A model generated the notes under the pieces. That model was not told where the DNA came from. It did not search any database and was given only the letters and a program-made list of their open reading frames with translations. DNA of 29,141 bases, from positions 1-29,141 of the forward strand of contig CAIOUK010000100.1 of assembly GCA_903861445.1 (NCBI GenBank), read 5' to 3'. This stretch comes from an uncultured Verrucomicrobia subdivision 3 bacterium (GTDB lineage: Bacteria > Verrucomicrobiota > Verrucomicrobiia > Limisphaerales > UBA11358). Positions 7,814 through 13,917 of the stretch are shown piece by piece (position 1 is the stretch's first letter; every line of letters begins with the position of its first letter). Made by a program: the position numbers and the translations under genes.

Positions 7814-8320
7814 TTAGCCATTTTGCTTTGCCTTCTTCAGATGGTATTTTTCCACAAATTTATTGAATGCGGCACTCGGCGAAGCGGTAATTAGAAACCC
7901 CTGTCCATGGTTGAAACCGTAGGTCATCACTGAGAGGCACTCAAAACAAATGGTGAAGTCATTTGTGGAAGAGCCGACAACCAGCCTCAATCCATGCCGA
8001 GGATTGAAGCAAGCGGCCACCCGCCCATCGCTCTCGCGGACTCCTTGTGCGAAGGCTTTCAGGAGCGCGGCTTTGTCGTCCTCAGTTGTAACCTCCGCTT
8101 TCCCCAAAATCGTAAATCCGTGAAAGACCTGCTCTGTGTTCACGACGTAACCAATTCCGCCACGCGGATCGAGGGAATACAAGAAGAACTGTGTCTTAGA
8201 AACTGGCCATGCTTCGATTTGCCCAGCGGTGCGTGCTTGCTCTTGTTTGATTTTATCCCCGACATCGCCAGCCATTACGGAACATGCCATCGTTAGCAGG
8301 AAAAAAAATCGTGAGTTCAT
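7814..8320 (-). CDS. Small exported protein of unknown function
   Basis: 168 residues beginning with a short hydrophobic signal peptide (about 1-17, MNSRFFFLLTMACSVMAG), with probable signal peptidase I cleavage near residue 17-18. Cys13 does not sit in a good lipobox. The mature part is soluble and has a recognisable conserved-looking block CFNPRHGLRLVV followed by DFTICFECLSV, a pattern I associate with uncharacterised bacterial proteins; the three cysteines could bind metal or form disulfides. The C-terminus is helical and Lys-rich. Base composition appears lower in GC than the flanking genes, hinting at transfer. It converges with the TPR gene (28-nt gap, no hairpin seen). A good promoter lies just upstream (8334-8362). 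Confidence 0.75.
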   Translation of the reverse strand: MNSRFFFLLTMACSVMAGDVGDKIKQEQARTAGQIEAWPVSKTQFFLYSLDPRGGIGYVVNTEQVFHGFTILGKAEVTTEDDKAALLKAFAQGVRESDGRVAACFNPRHGLRLVVGSSTNDFTICFECLSVMTYGFNHGQGFLITASPSAAFNKFVEKYHLKKAKQNG

Positions 8321-8333
8321 ATGGCTAACAATA

Positions 8334-8362
8334 ATTAGACCTCAGTATTTGTGGCCTATCAA
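8334..8362 (-). promoter_or_regulatory. Promoter of the small exported protein gene
   Basis: On the minus strand: TTGATA (8357-8362), 17-nt spacer, TCTAAT (8334-8339), each 5 of 6 to consensus. The predicted start leaves a leader of about 7 nt before the ATG at 8320, too short for a normal Shine-Dalgarno. Confidence 0.6.
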
Positions 8363-8408
8363 GTTTCATGGATTCGAGGTTGCGCTGCTGGACGGTTGAA
8401 AGCTGGCC

Positions 8409-8834
8409 TCATATCCGTTTCTCGTCGGCGTCGAGCAGGTCCACGAAACATTGGATGTCGTCGCGGTGGGCGATACCGGCCTGTTCCTTGCGCATCTTCA
8501 GCCGGGCCACGGCGGATTCATCACTCGCGAGCGGGCGGCTCAAAACATCGGCCCAGTGCGCGGCCTTTTCGGCGGCGGTGCGCTTTACGTTTTTCCGCAC
8601 CCAGTCGCAGACTTCGCCGTCGGTCACGGAATTTTTCACCACCGCCACAAATTGTTCGTGCGTCACGCCGGCGGCCTTGAGCCAGAAACCGTCAAAGGCT
8701 TTACCGAGATTTTCCTGATAGTCGGCGGGCAGTTTGCCGGCGAGGTGCAGGCGGATTTTGTCAACGTAGCGCGGCAGGTAATGCCAGCCGTCCATAGTTT
8801 CGCGCGGGCTGCGGGGATAGATGATGTCGCTCAT
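8409..8834 (-). CDS. DUF5069 domain protein
   Basis: 141-residue soluble protein of a family with no known function. Recognisable family blocks are IIYPRSPRETMDGWHYLPRYVDKIR at the N-terminus, LAGKLPADY, and SVTDGEVCDWVRKNVKRT in the middle; the C-terminal third is charged and helical. The start at 8834 was chosen over an upstream in-frame TTG at 8879 for two reasons: the family-like sequence begins just after Met at 8834, and a strong promoter (TTGACA-17-GATTAT) ends six bases before this ATG, so the TTG lies upstream of the predicted transcript. No Shine-Dalgarno. It is a single-gene unit between the exported protein gene (88 nt downstream) and the repeat at 8884-8964. No function can be inferred from context. 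Confidence 0.85.
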   Translation of the reverse strand: MSDIIYPRSPRETMDGWHYLPRYVDKIRLHLAGKLPADYQENLGKAFDGFWLKAAGVTHEQFVAVVKNSVTDGEVCDWVRKNVKRTAAEKAAHWADVLSRPLASDESAVARLKMRKEQAGIAHRDDIQCFVDLLDADEKRI

Positions 8835-8840
8835 GCTTAA

Positions 8841-8869
8841 ATAATCTGAATCCGTCCGCCGCCTGTCAA
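8841..8869 (-). promoter_or_regulatory. DUF5069 gene promoter, predicted leaderless start
   Basis: Perfect -35 TTGACA (8864-8869), 17-nt spacer, GATTAT (8841-8846, 4 of 6), then six bases and ATG at 8834. This is the same geometry as the aroC promoter: the predicted start falls on the A of the ATG. It also fixes the start codon of the gene. Confidence 0.65.
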
Positions 8870-8883
8870 CTATTACCAAAATG

Positions 8884-8964
8884 TCGCGCGAAGACTGCGA
8901 AGGTGGCGAAGGGGTTGGCGCACGGCCAAGTATTTTCTTCGCAGACTTCGCGGTCTTCGCGCGA
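8884..8964. repeat. Intergenic palindromic repeat, copy B
   Basis: Left arm from 8884 (TCGCGCGAAGACTGCGAAGG) and right arm 8938-8964, whose reverse complement begins TCGCGCGAAGACCGCGAAG: an imperfect inverted repeat with a central loop of about 25 nt. The arm core is shared with copy A at 5141-5212. It lies between the divergently transcribed DUF5069 and flavoprotein genes. Confidence 0.8.
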
Positions 8965-8973
8965 AAAAACCGG

Positions 8974-9001
8974 TTGATAAATTCACGCCAGCAGCCATGT
9001 T
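8974..9001 (+). promoter_or_regulatory. Possible promoter of the flavoprotein disulfide reductase gene
   Basis: TTGATA (8974-8979, 5 of 6), 16-nt spacer, CATGTT (8996-9001, weak, 3 of 6), then six bases to the ATG at 9008. The -35 and the distance to the ATG resemble the aroC and DUF5069 promoters, but the -10 is poor. Confidence 0.3.
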
Positions 9002-9007
9002 TAACGC

Positions 9008-10399
9008 ATGAAAAAATTTGATTTTGACGTGGCGGTGATTGGCGGCGGCAGCGGCGGTTACGCGGCGGCGCGCACAGCGGTCAGCGCGGGACTGAAAACC
9101 GTGGTCATCGAAGGCGGGGAAGAAGTCGGTGGCCTGTGCATCCTGCGCGGCTGCATGCCCACGAAGGCGTTGCTCTACGCGGCGGAAGTGAAACATCTCG
9201 CCGAACACGCGGAGACTTGGGGCGTGCGCGCGGGCAGGGTGAGGTTTGATTTCGCCAAAGTGATGGCGCGAAAAAATCTGATGATAAAAGATTTTGCGGA
9301 CTTCCGCGCGCAGCAGCTCAACGCCGGGAAATTCAAATTCATCCGCGCCAATGCCAGTTTTCTGGATGCGCACACGGTGAAGTTGGCCAACGGCCAAAAG
9401 CTGACGGCGAAATATTTTGTCATCGCCACCGGCTCGCGCGTCGCGCCCTCGCCGTTGCCGCAACTGGACGAAGTCGGCTACATCACCAGCGACGACGCAG
9501 TGGCGCTGAAGCGATTGCCGAAGTCGCTCATCATTCTCGGCGGCGGGGCGATTGCGTGCGAATTCGCGCAGTTTTTCCAGCGCTTCGGCGTGAAGGTGAC
9601 GCTCATCCAGCGCAGCGAAAATTTATTGAAAGAGTTTGATGCCGACGCGGGAACGGAAGTCGCCAAGGTTTTCCGACGCGAAGGTATGACGGTATTCACC
9701 GGCACGAAATTGGTGGGCGCACAGCGGAAAGGGAAAATGAAGACGGTGGTGTTTGAGCAGAATGGGAAAACGGTTTCCGTAGCTGCCGAAGAAATCTTGT
9801 TTGCGCTCGGTCGCGTGCCGAACACGGCGGCGCTGGCTTTGGAAAACGTCGGCGTGAAAACCGACCACGGTCGCATCGTGACGAATGCCCGGATGCAGAC
9901 GAGCGCGCCGCACATTTTCGCGGCGGGCGATTGCTGCGGGCCGCATGAAATCGTGCATATTGCCATCCAGCAGGGCGAGACGGCGGTGCAAAATATCGTG
10001 AAGCCGAAGTCGCCGCGTCGGATGGATTATCGTCTGCTGATATCGGTCGTTTTCACCGAGCCGCAGGTGGCGACGGTCGGGTTGACGGAAAAAGAAGCGG
10101 CGGCGCGCGGAATCAAATTTCTCACGGCGAGTTATCCGTTCAACGACCACGGCAAATCGCTCATCATGGAGGCGAAGGACGGTTTTGTGAAGTTGCTGGC
10201 AAATCCCAAGACGGGCGAAATTCTCGGCGGCAGTTGCGTGGGGCCGGTCGGTGGTGAACTCATCCATGAAATTGTCACGGCGATGGCGAAGCGCATGACG
10301 GTGCAGGAACTGGCGGTGACGCCGCATTATCATCCGACGCTTGCGGAAATCTGGACTTACCCGGCGGAGGAACTGGCGGAGCAGATCAAGCTTGCCTGA
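9008..10399 (+). CDS. Dihydrolipoyl dehydrogenase-like pyridine nucleotide-disulfide oxidoreductase
   Basis: 463-residue FAD flavoenzyme of the lipoamide dehydrogenase/mercuric reductase/glutathione reductase family. Seen: FAD-binding GGGSGGYAAARTA (12-24); redox-active disulfide Cys44-x4-Cys49 in GGLCILRGCMPTKAL; NAD-binding GGGAIACEFAQFF in the middle; second FAD motif IFAAGDCCG; C-terminal dimerisation domain with PHYHPTLAEIW, the His-Glu pair that serves as catalytic base in LPD. No E1, E2 or lipoyl-domain gene is nearby, so it is an orphan whose substrate (lipoamide, another disulfide or a quinone) is not shown. There is no N-terminal heavy-metal domain and no C-terminal vicinal Cys pair, which argues against MerA. 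Its last 14 bases overlap the convergent nitronate monooxygenase-like gene. Confidence 0.92.
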   Translation: MKKFDFDVAVIGGGSGGYAAARTAVSAGLKTVVIEGGEEVGGLCILRGCMPTKALLYAAEVKHLAEHAETWGVRAGRVRFDFAKVMARKNLMIKDFADFRAQQLNAGKFKFIRANASFLDAHTVKLANGQKLTAKYFVIATGSRVAPSPLPQLDEVGYITSDDAVALKRLPKSLIILGGGAIACEFAQFFQRFGVKVTLIQRSENLLKEFDADAGTEVAKVFRREGMTVFTGTKLVGAQRKGKMKTVVFEQNGKTVSVAAEEILFALGRVPNTAALALENVGVKTDHGRIVTNARMQTSAPHIFAAGDCCGPHEIVHIAIQQGETAVQNIVKPKSPRRMDYRLLISVVFTEPQVATVGLTEKEAAARGIKFLTASYPFNDHGKSLIMEAKDGFVKLLANPKTGEILGGSCVGPVGGELIHEIVTAMAKRMTVQELAVTPHYHPTLAEIWTYPAEELAEQIKLA

Positions 10400-11849
10400 C
10401 CAATTCCGGCTTTGGCGTCACGGGGCTTTCCGCTTTGCCCAACAGGAGTTCGATCACATCGGCGGCGCTATAAGAATCGCGTCCCGGCTTCAAAAACTTC
10501 GCGACGTGCGCGGCTTCGTTGCCGGCGGTGACGAGGGGCAAATCAAAAATATTTTCCGATTTTGCCTGGGGCAGGCCGATGGTTGCGACCAGTCCGTTGC
10601 AGACGCATTCACGGCCTTTGGTCTCCTCCAACTTGCCCCCTTTGCGGACATAATCATCCACCGGTTCGGCCGGGCAACGATAGCCGGTGCTGCCGTCTGC
10701 TTTACGGTAGGCATGCCGGAGATAACCGAGATCGCAGAGGCGTTTGCGCAACGGCACGTTCTTCGTGTCGGCCAGCGTGCCGGGCAGTTGCACGACCTTG
10801 AATGGAAAACCGGTGGGCGAGGCGAGCGGATCGGTGAACACGCGGAGTTTGCCTTCGCGGCTCATTGCAAAAACCTGTTGTTTGATGTGCGGGTCAATGC
10901 CGGATTCCGCGCAGAAAGCGAACGCCGTGCCGACCTGAATACCGGCGGCACCCACGCTCAAGGCTTCCGCGAGTTTGCCGACGGCACCGTAGGAACCAGC
11001 GAGCCAGAATGGCAGGCCGAGTTCGCGAATTTTTTCGAGATCCACCACGTCGCGTGGGCCGTAGATGGGTTCGCCTTCGGCATTCAATTGCAATGGTCCA
11101 CGCGGCGGGGCGTTGTGGCCGCCGGCCGTTTCGCCTTCGATGATAAAACCGTTGACCTGGCCGCTGGATTTGCGCGCGAGGGTGATGGCCAGCGTGGCCG
11201 AAGCGACAATGCCGAGAAAATCCGGGCGCTTCAGCGTCGGTGCCTGACCTCGGCAAAATTCTGCTGGGTTGAAAGTGGAAACAAACTCTTCGCCGGGTTG
11301 AGCGCCCACAATGTCAATTTTCAGCTCGGCGGTTTCGCCGCGCGAAAAATGGTCGAGCACGCCGGGAATGGCACGCGGAATGCCCGCGCCCATGAGCACA
11401 TAATCCACGCCGGCGAGCATCGCGCCGAAGGCCGACGGCAGGGTGGGGAACTGGATTTTTTCGAGAAAGTTGATGCCGACGAGTCCGCTGTGACCTTCGC
11501 GCGCGAGAAACACTTCCACGAAATTGGCGGCGACGGTCAGGGCGGTGTAATCGGGGCCGGGCTTGAGCGCCGGCATGGGCGTGAGCTTGAACGGCGTGTT
11601 TTGGGATTTGCCGCCGGGAATGAAATAGTCCGCGAGGATTTTGTCGGCGATGCCGGGAATGGGGAAATGCTTTAGCGCATGGCGCATCTGACCGTCGGGA
11701 TCGCCGACTTGCAGCCGTCGGGCCAGAATGGCCGCCAGCGCCGTGCCAGAAACGACACCGAGCTGGCCGGTCTTGGAAACGGCGCGCGCCAGCTTCCAGT
11801 CGGAAACTCCGGCTCCCATGCCGCCTTGGATAATTTTTGGATGTGACAT
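10386..11849 (-). CDS. Nitronate monooxygenase-like FMN protein with C-terminal extension
   Basis: 487-residue TIM-barrel flavoprotein of the nitronate monooxygenase/FabK family (2-nitropropane dioxygenase fold). Seen: N-terminal IIQGGMGAGVSDWKLARAVSKTGQLGVVSG, typical of the FMN barrel; the motif EGETAGGHNAPPRGP with His245, the position of the active-site His; and VGAAGIQVGTAFAFCAESG (about 299-317), the phosphate-binding end. It is about 100 residues longer than the usual protein. The extension carries Cys372, Cys392, Cys415 and Cys417, which could form a metal site. True substrate unknown: nitronate oxidation or an enoyl-reductase/dehydrogenase role are both possible. It lies 177 nt downstream of the DUF167 gene and so may have its own promoter. 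It overlaps the convergent flavoprotein gene by 14 bp. Confidence 0.85.
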   Translation of the reverse strand: MSHPKIIQGGMGAGVSDWKLARAVSKTGQLGVVSGTALAAILARRLQVGDPDGQMRHALKHFPIPGIADKILADYFIPGGKSQNTPFKLTPMPALKPGPDYTALTVAANFVEVFLAREGHSGLVGINFLEKIQFPTLPSAFGAMLAGVDYVLMGAGIPRAIPGVLDHFSRGETAELKIDIVGAQPGEEFVSTFNPAEFCRGQAPTLKRPDFLGIVASATLAITLARKSSGQVNGFIIEGETAGGHNAPPRGPLQLNAEGEPIYGPRDVVDLEKIRELGLPFWLAGSYGAVGKLAEALSVGAAGIQVGTAFAFCAESGIDPHIKQQVFAMSREGKLRVFTDPLASPTGFPFKVVQLPGTLADTKNVPLRKRLCDLGYLRHAYRKADGSTGYRCPAEPVDDYVRKGGKLEETKGRECVCNGLVATIGLPQAKSENIFDLPLVTAGNEAAHVAKFLKPGRDSYSAADVIELLLGKAESPVTPKPELVRQA

Positions 11850-11975
11850 GATTACTCAACCAACTTGCACCGCCCATTGTCGGGCATCTGCGATTGAATC
11901 AGGATTGGCTGAACCGGTGCGCTCCAAATCATTCGGTAGCTTTTTTCATAGGGAACAAACGCAGTGGGACTTTAG

Positions 11976-11994
11976 GCCATAAAAATATTATGGC
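11976..11994. repeat. AT-rich perfect inverted repeat
   Basis: GCCATAA, 5-nt loop AAATA, TTATGGC: a perfect 7-bp hairpin in the gap between the DUF167 gene and the nitronate monooxygenase-like gene (11850-12026). It could be an operator or a weak attenuating hairpin; no U-tract follows on either strand. I see nothing else structured in this gap. Confidence 0.45.
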
Positions 11995-12026
11995 AAGTGT
12001 TACTTTTGGCGTTTGGGGGATGGTAA

Positions 12027-12335
12027 TTAGATTTTGCGTGAACCTAATAATTTTTCCAAAACCTGCGCTGGCGGCAAGCCGTGAAGCTTCAGCGTTTTGT
12101 GCCGGGAAGTCTGGCCGCGAATCAACTCCACCCGGCCGCGCGGGCAGCCCAGCTTGTCCGCCAGAAATTCCACGAGTGCCTGATTGGCGGCGGCGTCCAC
12201 GGGTGGCGCGGTGACTTTGATTTTCAACTCGTCGCCAAGTGGCTCGCCGATTTCGTTGCGCGAAGCCCGCGGCTGGAGCTTCACGGCAAGCAAAGTGCCG
12301 CCGGCGATTTCCTTGAGAAAGCTCGCGGGCGGCAC
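12027..12335 (-). CDS. DUF167 (YggU-like) family protein
   Basis: Small cytoplasmic protein of about 102 residues in a widespread family of unknown function. Family blocks are clear: GGTLLAVKLQPRASRNEIGE, LKIKVTAPPVDAAANQALVEFLADKLGCPRGRVELIRGQTSRHKTLKL. The frame is open upstream to 12452, but that region overlaps the aquaporin gene and has no family similarity. The GTG at 12335, 17 nt beyond the aquaporin stop, gives the normal family length of about 100 residues and is my choice; the exact start is uncertain because there is no Shine-Dalgarno. Probably co-transcribed with the aquaporin and FKBP genes. Confidence 0.88.
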   Translation of the reverse strand: MPPASFLKEIAGGTLLAVKLQPRASRNEIGEPLGDELKIKVTAPPVDAAANQALVEFLADKLGCPRGRVELIRGQTSRHKTLKLHGLPPAQVLEKLLGSRKI

Positions 12336-12351
12336 GATGAGAAAAAGGAAA

Positions 12352-12981
12352 TTATTTATCCTCGGGATTGACGAACTTGAACACCAGCGCCGCCAGCGCA
12401 CCACCGGCAAGGTCGCCGCCGAGATAAATCCAGAAGTTGGCGGCTTTTTCAATGTGCAAGACGGTGATGCCGGTGGCGACGGCGGGATTGAACGCGCCGC
12501 CGGAAATGCCGCCGAGCGCGAAGGCCATCACCATTACGGTAAAGCCGATGGCGAGGCCGTAAAAGGAATTATTCGCCGTGCCTTTGGCGGTCGCAACATT
12601 GAGCACCACATAGGCGAGTGCGAAAGTTCCAAGAAATTCCGCGACGAGCGCTGGCATGGGGCTGATATTATCGGGAATGACGGTCGGATTGCCTTTCAGA
12701 AAAATGGTGATGCCGGAAGCCGCCAGCGCGCCGAGGATTTGGGAAATCCAATAAGGCACGACATCCGCCGTCGCGCAACGTCCGCGCAGCCAGACGGCCA
12801 GCGTCACGGCGGGATTGTAATGCGCGCCGGAAACGTGGCCGCCCGCGAAGACCATCACCATGAGCGTGGCGCCGATGGCCAGTGGCGGAAGAAAATTATG
12901 CGCGTCACAGTCAATGACATTCATGCCGACGGCTAAAACGAGAAAGAAGGTGCCGATGAATTCAACGAGATATTTTTTCAT
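12352..12981 (-). CDS. Aquaporin-family channel (MIP) with atypical selectivity filter
   Basis: 209-residue inner-membrane channel with six predicted helices and the two half-helix motifs NPA at 56-58 (SGAHYNPAVT) and 165-167 (SGGAFNPAVA). Compared with E. coli AqpZ, whose aromatic/arginine filter is Phe43, His174, Thr183 and Arg189, the aligned residues here are Ile36, Ala153, Gly162 and Val168. The normally invariant Arg after the second NPA is thus replaced by Val and the constriction is small and apolar. It is therefore an aquaporin by fold but should not be assumed to be a strict water or glycerol channel. It lies 60 nt downstream of the FKBP gene and 16 nt upstream of the DUF167 start, so probably forms an operon with both. 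Confidence 0.93.
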   Translation of the reverse strand: MKKYLVEFIGTFFLVLAVGMNVIDCDAHNFLPPLAIGATLMVMVFAGGHVSGAHYNPAVTLAVWLRGRCATADVVPYWISQILGALAASGITIFLKGNPTVIPDNISPMPALVAEFLGTFALAYVVLNVATAKGTANNSFYGLAIGFTVMVMAFALGGISGGAFNPAVATGITVLHIEKAANFWIYLGGDLAGGALAALVFKFVNPEDK

Positions 12982-13041
12982 AATTAGATTTTTGAGGACA
13001 AAATATTAAGCGGACTGTTCGCTGCTTGCGAGCGCAAAACT

Positions 13042-13374
13042 TCAGCCGATGCCGAGCAGTTCCACCTCAAAAAACAAAGTCGAGTTTGGCGGAATCGCGC
13101 CGGGATAGCCGGCCCGGCCGTAGGCGAGTTCCGGCGGAATGGTCAGCTTCACCTTGTCGCCGATTTTCATCTGCGCCACGCCCAGATCCCAGCCGGCGAT
13201 AACCTCGCCCGCGCCCAGCACGAAGCTGAACGGCTCATCGCGATCCACGGAGCTGTCGAACTTTTTGCCATCGGTGAACGTGCCGGTGTAATGCACCGTT
13301 ACGGTGTCACCTTTTTTGGGCGCTGCGCCGTTGCCGGCGGTGAGTTTTTCAATCTTCAATTCGAGTTGTGCCAT
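13042..13374 (-). CDS. FKBP-type peptidyl-prolyl cis-trans isomerase
   Basis: 110-residue single-domain FKBP that speeds proline isomerisation during folding. The whole domain is present: VHYTGTFTDGKKFDSS (28-43), DEPFSFVLGAGEVIAGWDLGVAQMKIGDKVKLTIPPELAYG, AIPPNSTLFFEVELLGIG. The Tyr, Phe, Asp and Trp residues of the FK506/proline pocket are conserved, so it should be active. There is no signal peptide or membrane anchor, so it is cytoplasmic, and no SlyD-type insert. It heads a minus-strand run with the aquaporin and DUF167 genes and is divergent from the pseudopilin gene. A possible promoter sits at 13380-13408. Confidence 0.96.
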   Translation of the reverse strand: MAQLELKIEKLTAGNGAAPKKGDTVTVHYTGTFTDGKKFDSSVDRDEPFSFVLGAGEVIAGWDLGVAQMKIGDKVKLTIPPELAYGRAGYPGAIPPNSTLFFEVELLGIG

Positions 13375-13379
13375 GCGGA

Positions 13380-13408
13380 AGTTTTGCTGTTGGCGCGTCA
13401 GCCGTCAA
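13380..13408 (-). promoter_or_regulatory. Possible FKBP gene promoter
   Basis: Minus strand: TTGACG (13403-13408, 5 of 6), 17-nt spacer, AAAACT (13380-13385, 3 of 6), five bases, ATG at 13374. Good -35 and spacing, weak -10. It again predicts a start at or next to the ATG. Confidence 0.4.
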
Positions 13409-13460
13409 ACAAAGGTTTTATGGGTTGCAAACGACGTGTTTTTTCTGAATCTTTTCCTCG

Positions 13461-13856
13461 ATGCCTTCCAAGTCCCAACTATTGCCACTGTTTGGGGCGA
13501 ATGCTTTCCGTGCCTTTACCTTGGTGGAAATCATGATTGTGGTGGCGATTATTGGTCTGTTGGCGGCCATTGCCATCCCGAATTTTGTCAAGGCCAGGGC
13601 GCGTTCCCAGGCGAATGCCTGCATCAACAATCTCCGCAAGATTGACGATGCGTGCAATCAATTCGCCATCGAAAACAATCGAACCACCGGTTCTCACGTC
13701 AGTCTCAATCGTGACCTCACGCCCTATATCAAAATGAACGCCATTGGCAAGCTGCCGGCTTGTCCCACCAGCGGCACCTATGGCATCGAGAACATCGGTG
13801 ACACGCCAACCTGTTCCTTAGGCAGCACGGTGACCCCGGCTCATCTCATGCCCTGA
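13461..13856 (+). CDS. Type II secretion/type IV pilin-like pseudopilin
   Basis: 131-residue precursor with a class III (prepilin) signal: an 18-residue leader, then the cleavage/methylation site RA|FTLVEIMIVVAIIGLLAAIAIPNF, with Phe19 as the mature N-terminus and Glu23 at position +5. One hydrophobic helix (19-41) anchors it in the membrane and polymerises in the pilus. The periplasmic part is short, with KARARSQANACINNLRKID, and four cysteines (54, 65, 101, 118) that could form disulfides, as well as CPTSGTY. No other pilus or secretion gene lies nearby, so it is an orphan relying on a prepilin peptidase elsewhere. Single-copy pseudopilins of this shape are common in Verrucomicrobiota. A hairpin terminator follows directly. 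Confidence 0.92.
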   Translation: MPSKSQLLPLFGANAFRAFTLVEIMIVVAIIGLLAAIAIPNFVKARARSQANACINNLRKIDDACNQFAIENNRTTGSHVSLNRDLTPYIKMNAIGKLPACPTSGTYGIENIGDTPTCSLGSTVTPAHLMP

Positions 13857-13868
13857 ACCCTTCAATAA

Positions 13869-13896
13869 AAAACGCACGACCGGAGCCGTGCGTTTT
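13869..13896. terminator. Bidirectional terminator between pseudopilin gene and gnd
   Basis: Perfect 10-bp stem, AAAACGCACG (13869-13878) and CGTGCGTTTT (13887-13896), with an 8-nt loop. It starts 12 nt after the pseudopilin stop and 21 nt after the gnd stop on the other strand. The T-tract is better on the minus strand (TTTTTT), so it serves gnd well and the pseudopilin gene adequately. Confidence 0.85.
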
Positions 13897-13917
13897 CATT
13901 GGATTGTTTTCTAATTT

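Noticed and set aside
8835..8879. Upstream TTG start giving a 156-residue DUF5069 protein
   Set aside because: The extra 15 codons cover the promoter (TTGACA/GATTAT) and have no family similarity; the ATG at 8834 fits better.
9008..10399. Mercuric reductase for the flavoprotein
   Set aside because: No N-terminal heavy-metal-associated domain, no C-terminal vicinal cysteines and no mer genes nearby; the C-terminal His-Glu pair fits lipoamide dehydrogenase-like enzymes better.
12336..12452. Longer N-terminus for the DUF167 protein
   Set aside because: It would overlap the aquaporin gene by 101 nt and adds sequence unlike the family.
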